Part shown: positions 32,584 through 43,898 of the stretch, in pieces
Position numbering within the stretch: position 1 is the stretch's first letter
Layout: each line of letters begins with the position of its first letter
Assembly (NCBI GenBank): GCA_022570795.1
Contig: JAKUDP010000008.1
Location: 372,001 to 436,000 of the forward strand
From: Sphaerulina vaccinii
Taxonomy: Eukaryota > Ascomycota > Dothideomycetes > Mycosphaerellales > Mycosphaerellaceae
DNA length: 64,000 nt
Direction: 5' to 3'
Made by a program: the position numbers and the translations under genes
Notes under the pieces: model-generated
What the model was told of the DNA's origin: nothing
Databases searched by the model: none
Seen by the model: the letters and a program-made list of their open reading frames with translations, nothing else

Positions 32584-34341
32584 TCACCCCCTATAGCTCC
32601 CAGCCAGTCTCAACCCATACACCTCTGGCTTGAACCATTCTATCAGAAGATCTTGCAAGACCTCCTGCGCAAGCTTCTTCGCCTCTTCCGATGTATCGCC
32701 TTTACCCTCTATGTATAGCTTTATCTTTGGCTCCGTACCCGAGCCTCTAACAGTGAATACCAGATTCTCAAGCTCACATGTAATCATCTGTGCGCTCGCA
32801 TCTACTGGCAGGATCGGCTTCTTGTCTGCTGTCCCACTATCGTATCCCACTGTCAAGTCGCGCCAACGCAAGATATCTCGCTTGCCAAGCTTGACAGGCC
32901 GAATGCCTCCATTCGACTTCCGCATATCCTCGAAGGCTCGGTTTGTGACTTCGGGAGCAGGCGAGATCAGGTATGTGTTCGCATCTTCGAAGTACCCATA
33001 TGTCTTGTAGAGTTGCTGCAGCTTCTGCCACGGTGTCATGCCCTGCTTCTTCCACCTCTGCCAAGCAGTCAGGAAGACAGCAGCTGCTGCGATACCGTCC
33101 TTGTCCCAGACCACTGTTGGAAACATGAACCCGATCGCTTCCTCGAACGCGAAGGCAGGGTCGTAGCCTTTCTTCTGTAGGTCTTGGGCGACATTTCCGA
33201 GCCACTTGAATCCAGTCAGAGTGTCTTGGAAGTGGAAGCCTTCCTTTGCAGCCATGCTAGCTAACATTCTCGATGAGACTGTGGAAGCAAGCATGGCCAG
33301 CTTCGTTTTGTCGCCAGTGTAGGTCTCGAAGACGAAGGAGGCGAATAAAATGCCGATCTGGTTCCCCGTGAACTGATGGTATTGTCCCTTAGCAATAAGT
33401 TGTGCAACAGAGAAGCGATCGGCATCTGGGTCATTGGCGATGATGATGTCTGTGTTGTTCTTGCTCGCCTCCTGCATCGCCAGATCAAGCGCACCTTTCT
33501 CCTCTGGATTTGGGAATGGTATCGTGGGGAACTCTGGATCCGGTTGTGCTTGGGCTGCCACTTCGCGCATAAAGTGGCCTCTGAACCACAGCATGTACGC
33601 GATCTGCTTCATCATAGTCGAGCCGACACCATGCATAGGCGTGTATGTGAAAGGCATAGCCTGCTCAACTGAAGGCAGTGGCCAGACCAGTTCGCGAATA
33701 TGATCGAGGTATAACTTGGCCGCTTCAGCAAAGACTCTCTGTACTCGTTCGTGACTGTCGACCAGGTCCGTGTCCCAGGTGAGAATCTCTTTGACCTCAT
33801 CGATAGCTTTGGCAATGCCTGCATCATGAGGAGGGATGATCTGGCTTCCATTCGACCAGTAGACTTTGTAGCCATTGTCGTTCTTCGGATTGTGGCTCGC
33901 GGTCACCATGACGCCAGCAGCGGCCTTGTAGTGACTGACTGCAAAAGGAACCATAGGTGTATGACATATCTGCCCGAACCACAAGACCCTCAAGCCCTTT
34001 TCGAGGAAGGTGGCAGCGGCCAGTCTTGCAAACTTCTCGGAATTGTGTCGTGCATCGTAGCCTACAGCTATGGCCAGTTGGTCAGGAGTGTCATCATGTT
34101 GGCTGATGACATAGTCTGCTAGGCCTTGGGAAGCGGCAAGCACAGTGAGAGAGTTCATATGTGCAAAGCCGGCTTTCATGGAGGACCTCAAGCCCGCAGT
34201 TCCAAAGGCTATTCGTTTTCGCAGTCGAAGTTCGAGCTCTTCTAGCTCATCTTTCTTCAGAAGTTCTATAATCTGGGATCTTGTTCCTTGGTCTTTGTCC
34301 TGCTGGAGCCACAGCTCAGCGAGCTCTTTCGTGGTGGCCAT
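32584..34341 (-). CDS. Phosphopentomutase / phosphoglucomutase (PGM2 family, yeast Pgm3 type)
   Basis: A single exon of 585 residues. The phosphoserine motif TASHNP is at 147-152 (Ser149), the Mg-binding DPDADRF at 304-310, the sugar-binding EEAIGF further on, and the phosphate-binding RGSGTEPKIK near the end. The long N-terminal helix region and overall length fit the alpha-phosphohexomutase subgroup that prefers ribose-1-phosphate/ribose-5-phosphate (PGM2/Pgm3), linking nucleoside salvage with the pentose phosphate pathway. It is cytosolic, with no targeting signal. It is convergent with the F-box gene across the 98-bp repeat. Confidence 0.93.
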   Translation of the reverse strand: MATTKELAELWLQQDKDQGTRSQIIELLKKDELEELELRLRKRIAFGTAGLRSSMKAGFAHMNSLTVLAASQGLADYVISQHDDTPDQLAIAVGYDARHNSEKFARLAAATFLEKGLRVLWFGQICHTPMVPFAVSHYKAAAGVMVTASHNPKNDNGYKVYWSNGSQIIPPHDAGIAKAIDEVKEILTWDTDLVDSHERVQRVFAEAAKLYLDHIRELVWPLPSVEQAMPFTYTPMHGVGSTMMKQIAYMLWFRGHFMREVAAQAQPDPEFPTIPFPNPEEKGALDLAMQEASKNNTDIIIANDPDADRFSVAQLIAKGQYHQFTGNQIGILFASFVFETYTGDKTKLAMLASTVSSRMLASMAAKEGFHFQDTLTGFKWLGNVAQDLQKKGYDPAFAFEEAIGFMFPTVVWDKDGIAAAAVFLTAWQRWKKQGMTPWQKLQQLYKTYGYFEDANTYLISPAPEVTNRAFEDMRKSNGGIRPVKLGKRDILRWRDLTVGYDSGTADKKPILPVDASAQMITCELENLVFTVRGSGTEPKIKLYIEGKGDTSEEAKKLAQEVLQDLLIEWFKPEVYGLRLAGSYRG

Positions 34342-36825
34342 GGTAGTTTAGACCCCCAGAAAGCGCTGCTAATGTCTGGACCTCACACAGAGGCAATTTA
34401 AGTAGAGACGTGGTATCGTGCGGCGGAAGTTGTAACCTGGATCAAGCATGAAGTCTTATTGCTTAGTCTATCGCAGATGCCCGCCCCTCGCCTTGTGCTC
34501 CGACAAACATTGGCAACGTGGGCGCAGCTGGCGTGTTTCGCATGGCGTGGGTGAACAGTCAATGTCGAGAGGTTATTGTCTACCAGTTGGCAGATGTTGA
34601 TGCTTGTCAAGTGATGTCCTTCTCAACGCCAGCTCAACGAACATGGATGTAACGTTTATGGCCTGTCGTCCCAAAACGTGCTGTTTTCTTGGTTTCTTGG
34701 CACCGATGTTCTTCATTTTCTATGGAGTACAGATAACAACTTAAGACATATATATAGGGCGACAGCTATGGATCGTGCTCCTGGCTTCCACCACAAGAGC
34801 AACGCATAGTCAATGTTGTCTATTGTCAAGGACCTATCTGAGTCTTCGCAACGACTTACGTGGCTCTCGGGGAGCAACCAAACGTTACGAAATAGTACTC
34901 ATGACCTAAGATCATCTCTGGTTATACGAAGTGACCAAGACATTGCATGTCCAGACAAACTCACAGAGATATCGGGTCAGGATCGGGAGCAACTTGATAC
35001 TGGACTCGTCGCCGCGAGCGTGACCAAGTCTTACCACCAGTGAGCCCCAAGTCAACAGTCATACATGGGCCAGTACTGCGCTGCTACCATCTGATTTCCT
35101 TTCCGCTGGTCGCCTTGCAATCACCGTCTCCCACGAGATGAGCAAAAGTGTCCAGAATTCCCCTCCTCTTCCAGTCCGTACTCCGATCAGAGTGGATTGG
35201 TATTGCACAGCTACCTGCACACTCATATGCGTGCCCTGGCGCTTCTAGTAGGCGCGCGGATTGCCGGACCGCTACATGTGCATATGCCGTGTATCACTAC
35301 AGCTTGGTGGTGCTCCATCGTTTCGTCTCGTGCTTATCTCGTCCGAAGGCGTTCCGATTGATCCTATGCTATGTCAAACGAACACGCCCTTTTGATACCT
35401 ACCCAGTTGACACCAATCGAGCAATGTCGACTGGCTGTCTGTGTAGTCATCCAGTGCTTCCACGCCGGCACGGGCGATCACTGACGTACAATTACTCGGC
35501 ATTCTGCATTGATGTTAGGATTTCGGTTGATTAGCTTCATATAGAGTGACCAAGCTGTCGCACAATAGCTCCTTTTGCTCTTCAGGTTGTGATTGATGCA
35601 TCGCGGCATGCGGATCGTGGCCTTGGCCGTGCTACTCTGCTACTCTCCCGCCAATCTGGAGCCTGGAATTCTCTACGCAGATGTCCGTCAAAGTCGTAAA
35701 GCATGACAGCCGATCGGAGCCTCCCGGTCAGTGTCATATCGTCTCGTTTTTCTCCTCTGCTTCTGGTGTAGCTGAGCGTCAACGAAGTCGCCACCGTTCC
35801 ATCAAGACTTCTCCAATATGAACAAGTCTAGATCCCTTGCTGGCACTTATCGCACCAGCACTATAGCTGAGCTGGCTCTTGTCTCACCGCTGGAGTGACA
35901 ACTCATCACGCGTGGTGTCGGCAATCGGACCTCTCTCCTTTCGGCATCCTTCCACTCCGTCATCCAGACATCTTCTCGTAGTCGTCACGGCAGAACACCG
36001 CGAACGTGGCCACCTCCACGCAGATGGACGGCGGTGTCGTGACAGGTCTTTGGGAAGACGGTGAATTCCCTGCTGTACACAAGAACCCCTGCCAAACTGC
36101 ACTACCGGCTCCACAGATTGTCTCGGCTGTATGTAAACGAGAACAAGAACCACGATGGTGGATTTCTCAATCCCAACCGACCTTCAAGCGACTTCAGCTG
36201 CCTCGATACAGAATCTATAGCCTCATCATCGCCGGGGATGCCCTGGGAGCTTGACGATCTAGCTTTGCTTGAACAGCCTCATTCCTTCCGTTATTGCATT
36301 AGTCCGATATTCTGGAAGCCTTAAAGTATCAAACCTGCGAACTGCCTTTGGCCGGCGAAAGACCAAGCAACGTGGGTTGATCGACAAAAATCGTGGGCGT
36401 ACATGTACTTCACGCTAGATGACCGAGTCTGGGCAGCAGATACGAAACAAGAACATACGGCCACCCAATCGCGCTCCTCCAGGAAGCCCTTGTTGACCGC
36501 AAGTTCTTGGTAAGCATACTTCACTTGGAGAACAGGCAGAGCTCCGGGACTGGTGCATGCCCTGGACTATGTTTGAGTCTCTTCTTGGGCTCCTTCCCTG
36601 TAAGTTCTTCCATATCTCCGACCTCTTAGTGACACGAGGTCCACGACCGACCGGCAGACGGCTTCCAATGAGCTGAGATGTTACGGAATGGTGTCACAGT
36701 CAGTCTGTGGCAGACATCGCCTTGCACACGGGCACGCGAACTGGCGGTAAACGTTCGCATATACCTTAGCTGCCTTCAGGCGTTCGATGTGCTACGATGA
36801 TAGCTGTCCTTCACTTGACGCAACC
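34342..36825. other. 2.5-kb region without a recognised gene
   Basis: Scattered short frames only. A TATATATAGGG box at about 34747 and short plus frames after it gave no recognisable protein. It probably includes the promoter of the permease gene and the 5' region of the PGM2-like gene. Confidence 0.45.
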
Positions 36826-38801
36826 ATGGATCCCGTGCACTTCAAGAACAGTGAGAAGGTAGAACAGACGCTCACTTCAACTACAGTCACTCCTTACGGC
36901 CAAGGCTACACACAAGTACTGGACCAAGACGATCAATCGCGGGTTACCGATGGCCCTCAAGATTCTGCCCGTCGTCCAGGAGTGACATATGCCCGGATAC
37001 CAGATGAAGATGACAGGACACTTGCAGGCATAGGCTATCAGCCGGTACGTGAAGTCGCTGCAGACCGATGGTGCCATTAGAGTACTGATTTTAGACAGGA
37101 ATTAAAACGAGAGTTTGGCAGATGGTCGACACTCTCGTACGCAATATCGATACTGGGCGTGCTAGGCTCACAGCCCGCCACATATGGAGTTCCGATTAGC
37201 GTGGGAGGTCCAGCAACCGCAGTATGGGCATGGGCCATAGGCTCATGCATGGCATATATCATTGCAAGCTGTGTCGCCGAGCTGGTCTCAGCATACCCAA
37301 CGGCTGGTGGTATGTACTTCGTACCGGCGAAGATCGTGCCACAGAAGCATCTACCCATATGGACCTGGATTATCGGATGGTGCAACTTCCTAGGCCAAGC
37401 GTGCGGAGTGGCATCAATAGCCTACACATTAGGTCAGATGATGCTTGCTATGAAGAGCATGAGGTCAGAAATGGTCGATGGAGTCTATGGTTATTCTCCG
37501 TTAGTACGCTGAGTGTACTGCGCCGAGACGAGCTGCTGACTTGTTGCAGGAAACCATGGGAGATCGTTCTGATCGCGATTGCTATGCTTTTCGTGTTCGG
37601 ATGTATATGCTCGCTGACGACGAAAGGCCTCTATCGGATTGTCATTTGGTTTGCACCTATCAATATTGTGGCCACTATCGCCATCGGTGTCGCAGTACTA
37701 GTCCTTACAAAAGATAGGCGCAGTGCAGCATTCGTGTTCACGGACTTCAGAGACGGTTCTGGATACGGCTCCAAAGGATGGTCATTTCTCTTGGGCTTCC
37801 TCAATGTTGCCTGGGTCATGACGGACTACGATGGCACAACACACATGTCTGAGGAGACCCATGATGCCGCATACCGAGGACCACAGTCAATCCGTTGGGC
37901 TGTAGTCATCTCCGGAATCCAGGGACTCTTCTTGAACATTGCGTTCACTTTCTGTCTCACCGAAACATACATGGACGATATCGTAGGTTCGCCTACTGGT
38001 CTGCCGATTGCACAGATCTTTCTCAATGCTGCTGGCAAGGATGGAGCAAGTGTCATGCTCTTCTTGGTCATCCTCATTCAGTTCTTCACAGGGGCCACCG
38101 CGATGCTTGCCAACTCACGAATGGCATATGCGTTCGCTAGAGATGAAGCGCTACCCTTCTCTTACATCTGGAGTCAGGTCAACTCAAGGACTGGAACGCC
38201 GGTATACGCCGTGTGGTTTGTGGTCGGCTTCTGCGCCTGCTTGAACCTCATTGGTTTCGGCTCGACTCAAACCATCACAGCCATCTTCAACCTGTGCGCA
38301 CCATGTCTCGACCTCAGCTACATCGCCGTCCTTATCGCCCGCTTGGTATACGAGGACTCGAACCAATTTGTGCCTGGAAAATATATAATTGGCCACTACT
38401 TGGGCAAGTTGCTACCCAGCAAGCCTCGCAACATTGTTGCCATCTGTTGGGTCGTGCTCATCAGTGTGGTACTGTTCTGCCCTACCACAATCCCTGTCAC
38501 TGCGACAAATATGAACTATGCCGTCGTGGTTGCTGCAGCCGTGGCTGTCTTTGCTCTTTCTTGGTGGTTCTTAGGTGCCAACAAGTACTACACTGGACCC
38601 AGACTAAAGAAGATCGAGGACTTTCACATCGGTCCAGAGGCTATTGCTGCTGCACTGAGCAGCGCACCAGGAGATCGAAGCCCTCCAGCATACTCTAGCT
38701 GGAGTACGAGTGAGCTCGAGCAGAACGACGGGTCGTCATCAGAAGGAAGCTCATCGCCTGGAAAGTTTCATACCAGATATGATCAAAGAAGCGCAGTCTA
38801 G
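36826..38801 (+). CDS. Amino acid/GABA permease (APC superfamily, Uga4-like)
   Basis: Exons 36826-37044, 37099-37499 and 37550-38801 give 623 residues; introns (54 and 50 nt) keep phase. About 12 membrane segments start with LSYAISILGVLGS, GGPATAVWAWAIGSCMAYII and the following helices. VMTDYDGTTHMSEETHDA is the conserved 'YDG..H.SEE' region of GABA/choline-type permeases, and SRMAYAFARDEALPFS the loop after TM8. The N- and C-terminal tails are hydrophilic and Ser-rich. The family imports GABA, choline or polyamines across the plasma or vacuolar membrane; the substrate cannot be fixed from sequence. The ATG at 36826 (accATGg) is preferred to one at 36787. Confidence 0.88.
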
Positions 38802-39416
38802 TTTCAGCGTGTCAGCTCAGTAAGTCACTCTGGCTGTGAGCTTCGGAAACAGATGAGGCGTAGAAGACGCTGGCACTTTGTAGATGAATAAGCCATATCT
38901 TCGCGAATCGAGCTCCTTCTTGACAGTGCGCCTCGACTGTAAGATGTGCCTGAGATTGAGGTCCTGGAAGCTTTGATGTGCACAAAAGTTCGTAAGACCA
39001 CGCACTGGCCATGCTTTCTCTCCCAACCACCGCTAAGAAATGACCACTTCTTCTGATTGTCAATCTACGATATCGACTAGTCGCTGTTCGCCAGCATCTG
39101 ATTAACCTCGACTAGACGACACACCACAATCGACAACCGCGTCTTACTCATACATTCATCTTCAAGAACGCCATCTATTTTCTCTTGAATGTCACTGCTG
39201 GACAGGTAAGCTCCGTCTGCAGTGCACTTCGCGATTTACGAACACTGACAATGCCCCTTAGGACTTCGCATCCTTCACGACTTCCACGATTTCGTCAATT
39301 CTGCCAAACACAAGGGTCTCTTTGCCTCGATCTATCTAGATTATCTGACGAGTAAGATATCTATATTCACGACTGTGGCAGAGCATGACTGATGGCGTGC
39401 GCAGGATATCGCCGAC
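38802..39416. other. Leader region with two likely 5' UTR introns
   Basis: Upstream of the next gene, 39208-39261 (ACAG|GTAAGC...CCCCTTAG) and about 39351-39405 (ACGA|GTAAGA...GTGCGCAG) look like introns. The exons they define do not read in frame into the ATG at 39417, so they are probably untranslated. Confidence 0.4.
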
Positions 39417-40640
39417 ATGCGTGCACCAAAGCTGACCCTCAAGTGCACTTTCGACAAGCTTGTTGAGCAGCTCGAGATCACGCCGATTCCAAAGACACCG
39501 ACTGAGACCCACTTCCGCCATCGTGGTGCTTCTGAGCTCACAGACATACCATCACCAAAGCTGCCATGCCCACCGTTCATTCGGGGCGGCATCTTCGACA
39601 TCTTAGCTCTGCCTGCTGAGATGCGAAACCACATCTATCGACACGCCTTGACCCACGATGCGGCGAACAATCACTTACCGAACACGGCACTCCTTCGAAG
39701 CTGCAAGCAGATTCACGATGAATCACATCTCCTTCCGGAAGTTCTTGGCGTAGTGCGACTCGATGTTGCGGTCGATAGCCAGGGCACGCTGTGTGTCAAC
39801 GGCAACGTTGTTGGCGGGCAATGCGCCTTCGGAAAGCTGTCTCCATTGATCGACTTCGCTGGTCTCTGGCCATCTCACCTGCACCGTTTCCCGGAAGTCA
39901 CCATTAATATCAAGATCGATGACAAGAGCGACAAAGCCACCCCGAGCGACCTCTATCGACAGACTTTTGGTGCAGTCAATCAACTTCTCCTAAGCCTTGC
40001 ATGTCACCTGAAATCTCGAGGAGTCCTCAGCAGCAGAGTCGCCGGACTTGCCAAGCGCAGCATTGTGATTGACATCACCTCCTCCTGTCTTGTAGACGAG
40101 AGTCGTACCAAGTTATCAGAAGAGTTGTTCTACCCTCTGGCAAAGATGCCACTCTCCTACGACCTGAAGATTGTCAACAGCTCCATGTTCAGTTGCGTCA
40201 GCCATGCGCTGACAACACTTCGAGACCACCAGAACCAAGTCGCCTCTATCACAGCTCCTGAAGTCAACCTCAATCTCATCGAACAATGGCGCAACAAGTA
40301 CAACAACTTCACAACAGCACTCGATCTCGAAGCTGATGGCCAAACGAAACCGCCACGACTCCGCCTCTTTAAGGCTCGACCACAACGTACTATCGTCCTG
40401 AACAATCTTCGTACTTTCGGTCGTAGTTGCTTCTCAGCATTGCAGCTCTCCATTGAGACAGGCGCAATGGTCTTCTCGCAGCGAACAGAGAACCGTCTTC
40501 TCGGTACGCTCATCACGCTTCAACATATTGCTCAGACCATCGAGGTCCAGCATACTTCAACTGCTGAGCAGATGACAGCTCGATACGATGAAGCGAGAGA
40601 GACTTTCGCGGAGCTTGTGATGAACAAGTCTCCTTTGTGA
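39417..40640 (+). CDS. 2EXR/F-box-like domain protein
   Basis: An intronless coding region of 407 residues. Residues about 58-110 carry FDILALPAEMRNHIYRHAL followed by LLRSCKQIHDESHLL, the 'LPxExRNxIY ... C+qI..E' pattern of fungal 2EXR/F-box-like proteins. The rest is unassigned, mixed alpha/beta, with a helical C-terminus. Members are numerous in Pezizomycotina and of largely unknown function. Two further proteins with the same motif lie at about 54.7 and 57 kb. Confidence 0.75.
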   Translation: MRAPKLTLKCTFDKLVEQLEITPIPKTPTETHFRHRGASELTDIPSPKLPCPPFIRGGIFDILALPAEMRNHIYRHALTHDAANNHLPNTALLRSCKQIHDESHLLPEVLGVVRLDVAVDSQGTLCVNGNVVGGQCAFGKLSPLIDFAGLWPSHLHRFPEVTINIKIDDKSDKATPSDLYRQTFGAVNQLLLSLACHLKSRGVLSSRVAGLAKRSIVIDITSSCLVDESRTKLSEELFYPLAKMPLSYDLKIVNSSMFSCVSHALTTLRDHQNQVASITAPEVNLNLIEQWRNKYNNFTTALDLEADGQTKPPRLRLFKARPQRTIVLNNLRTFGRSCFSALQLSIETGAMVFSQRTENRLLGTLITLQHIAQTIEVQHTSTAEQMTARYDEARETFAELVMNKSPL

Positions 40641-41301
40641 CTCGATGAACAACTTCGTTCAATCATGCTTCCATTTTCCTCACATGACTCGAGTTCGTAG
40701 AAAGTCTGAGCACCTAGTTAGTCCATCAGTGTGCTCACCCTATATGACGCCTAGACAATGGGCCGGGGCAGATTCAAAAGCGATTGATGATCTTGTGTGG
40801 TGATCCGGATCGGAAAGATATTGTCAGGCTCGGAGTGAAGTCCGTTTTGCCAAGTCCTGCTGACAACCTCCTTTCAAACAATCTCTGTTCTTTCTCTCCT
40901 CTTTCACCAATACAACCACCTTGCACCACGTACGATGACCTGAACCCGCAGGCGAGGAAGATATACCACTCATATGGAGATCTGAAAGAGCTATGCATAC
41001 TGTAGAGTGGCGTAGGAAGGTCCAGACGGGCACGACGACACGCACAGGGATTAAAACTTGAAATGGGGAACAGTCGCATTCCTGGCAGCACTCATGCGCC
41101 ACATGTCTCCATCTATATTCTCTGGGGCGGGCAATGACGTGTGAGTCGTGTTCCCTCGCCATGACGGACATTGTGAAACGATGGCAGTAGACGGCGCGTG
41201 ATATAGGCATTGCGATGTGCTTGTGATGGAACTTGGATACGGTAGCTATTCTCTCAATTCACATTTCTTCACCTTTTAACGAGACCAAGAGCTACTGTAC
41301 G
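40641..41301. other. Intergenic upstream of the glycine-repeat gene
   Basis: No gene is recognised. Confidence 0.45.
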
Positions 41302-43582
41302 ATGTCAAAGGTCAAGAATCTGAAGGCCCAGCAGGGCGAGCTCGAAGGTATGTCCTGAACAATCTATGGCGTCTACTTCAGCAGTGGTTGTCACCAGACT
41401 TGCGGGTATTGGCACATAGCTACCTGAGTGTACATGTACTTCAATAAGACCAGCAAAGGATCACGCAGTGTCTATGTACTGTACAGCGTACACTACAAGC
41501 AGGATGGTGTACTTATCTGAATGATAGGCTAACATCATAGCTCAGAGAGCATGTCGCAGATCAAGATGGTGGACAACGATTCTGCAAAGAAGACGCCAGT
41601 CAAGGCGCCTCCGAAGAAATTGCCTTCGAAACCTACAAACAGCTTGCCCTCGAAGACGACGCTAGCAAAGCCTTCCACTGCTCCAGTTAAGAAGCCAGCA
41701 ACGACTCCAGTGAAAGCAAATACTACGCCGGCAAAGAAGCCTGTGACTTCTGTATCAAAGCCCGCAACGAACGGCAATCCAGCCAAAACACCTGTGAAGA
41801 CTCCAACAGCTGCTGCTACAAAACAGCCCATCAAGAAGCCCGCGCCAGCGAAAGTGACCAGTCAGGCAAATGGTGGAGCAGAAGAGTCGACTGAAGCTGC
41901 GAAAGAAGTTGCAAGAAGGAAGCCTATACCACCTCAAGTCCTGGCGCAGAGACAGAAGGCAGCTGTTCAAAAGACTGCGTCGAGTGTACAGAAGGCTGCA
42001 CCATCTTCAACAGGATCTGCACCGAAGACAACACCAGCAGCCCAGAAAGCGACCGGAGCAGTCACCGGAACGGCACAGAGAGCAACAGGTCTGGCCACGA
42101 ATACGGCTAGTGGAGCAGTGCGGAATGTCGGAGGCATTGCCAATCAAGGCGTTGGCGCAGCTACAGGTACGTCTTCAGCAGCTCGTAAAGACGATCTTCC
42201 CGCGCAGATGGACTTTAGTGGCGGCATGGACACGACCATGATAGAGCAGATCTTGCCGTCTTGGCTCATTAGTCGATGGAAGGCTGCATCCGAGAACAGT
42301 AACAGATCCAAGCCGCGGAAGATCCAGATCAGAACTCGATCATGAGAAGTCGGCGCATGCCTGTCAGTGCTATGCTGATATCCGCTTCTTCATAGGCACT
42401 CTCGACCAAGTCTCTGGCGGCCGCACAGCACCAGTGACGAAGCGGGTCAACAGAGCTGGAGCAGGAGCTACAAAGACTGTCGGTGATGCCACAAACAATG
42501 TTAGTAATCTGGCGAACAACACTGTTGGAAATGTGAAAGATACAGCGGATTCTGCTGTAGGTGACCTATCGTCAACGGTCACGAACACTGGCAAAGCAGC
42601 TGGTAAAGGCAACATCAAGGGTGTTGGCGCAGGTCTTGCCAAAGGTAAGCATTACTTGAGTTCTCCTCTGTGCCTCCGACTTACTGACGTTGTATAGGTG
42701 CTGGGAAGACTCTGTCAGGTGTTGGACAGGGAGCTGGTGCAACAGTCTCGGGTGTCGGACATGGCGCAGATGCTACTGTTTCTGGCCTAGGAAAAGGGGT
42801 CAACTCAACAGTAAGTTCAGCTCTACCAGTGGCAAGCCTCCGAGAAGCTGGTGAAGTACTGTATCTGATCATCTACAGGTCGGCGGTCCAGTAGGCAAAG
42901 TTGCGAAGAGCACAACAGCTGGTGTGGGCAAGACAGTCAGCGGTGTCACGACTGGATTAGGACAAACAGTCGGCGATACTACGAGCGGCATCGGCAATGC
43001 CGATATCAGCAAGACTGTCAGTGGAGCTACAGGTGGTGTCGGTAAGTTGATGGACCTCACTTGGTGACATGAAATGAATGCTGATTCTGCACAGGCAAAA
43101 CCGTAGGCGGAGTTGGTCAAGGACTCGATTCTACTGTGAGTGGCGTTGGAAAGACTGCTGGCGGCTACTTGCCTGGACGAGCTGGAGGGACTGTAGAAGG
43201 ACTGACTAAAGGCGTGGGCGGCACGGTAAGTCATAGAGTAATCTCTGACACGCAGCATACATGCTGACTCTCTCTTTCCAGGTTTCTGGTGTCACAGGTG
43301 GACTCGGAGACGGCGTTGGTAAGCTCGGCAAAGGCGATGTTATCGGCTCTGTTGGCTCCATCGGTGGCGGAGTACTAGGAGGCGTTGGGTCTCTAGTAGG
43401 TGGCATCGGCGAGGGGGTGAGCGGCAAGAACAGACGAAAGCCTGCACCCGCTGAGCAAGAGGAGGAGTCTGACGATGATGGTACATGATCTGATCTCACG
43501 ACCCGACGATGGCATCTGCTAACACATCCCAGATCAAGGACTTCTCGGCGGAATAACAGGAGGCAATAACAGCTTCTTCTGA
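41302..43582 (+). CDS. Lys/Pro/Ala-rich and VGxG-repeat protein, eight exons
   Basis: Exons 41302-41347, 41546-42298, 42396-42644, 42698-42810, 42879-43041, 43095-43225, 43282-43480 and 43533-43582 total 568 codons (567 residues), all in phase. The N-terminal half is basic and low complexity (repeated KTPVK/KPATTPVK). A less repetitive segment, TTMIEQILPSWLISRWKAA, follows. The C-terminal half is a string of imperfect repeats of the type GVGKTVSGV, GLGQTVGDT and GGVGQGLDST, resembling collapsed amphipathic or LEA-like repeats. It ends with an acidic patch and GGITGGNNSFF. No signal peptide or known domain; function unknown. The small exons each encode a few repeats, suggesting growth by exon duplication. 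Confidence 0.7.
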
Positions 43583-43898
43583 AAGCTACGGACGATGTGC
43601 TGGCTGCGAGAGAACGAAGATCAAGGACGACAGTACTCAGTCCTCTTAGATAGATTTGGCTCTCCAAGTGGGAGAACGAGGTATACGTTGTAGCATATCG
43701 ACGGCAGTAAACAGAATGAGGCGGATTTGATGAGGGATTTTGATGACATTTGAACAGGAAGTCAATGCAATTTGTCTCCACATCTTGACGACCTGAGAGC
43801 CGAGGCACTTCGACCTCACTCCATCAAGCTGCACCAAGCCATTACATTCTTCTCTAGTCTACTGAATCACTTGCGCAGTCAACAGAAGCAAGATCAAC
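43583..43898. other. Intergenic
   Basis: Short spacer with the 3' UTR of the repeat gene and the promoter of the carboxylase gene; nothing else is seen. Confidence 0.45.

Noticed and set aside
43206..43808. 200-codon minus-strand frame opposite the glycine-repeat gene
   Set aside because: Pro-rich mirror of VGxG coding; the plus-strand exons splice in phase throughout.
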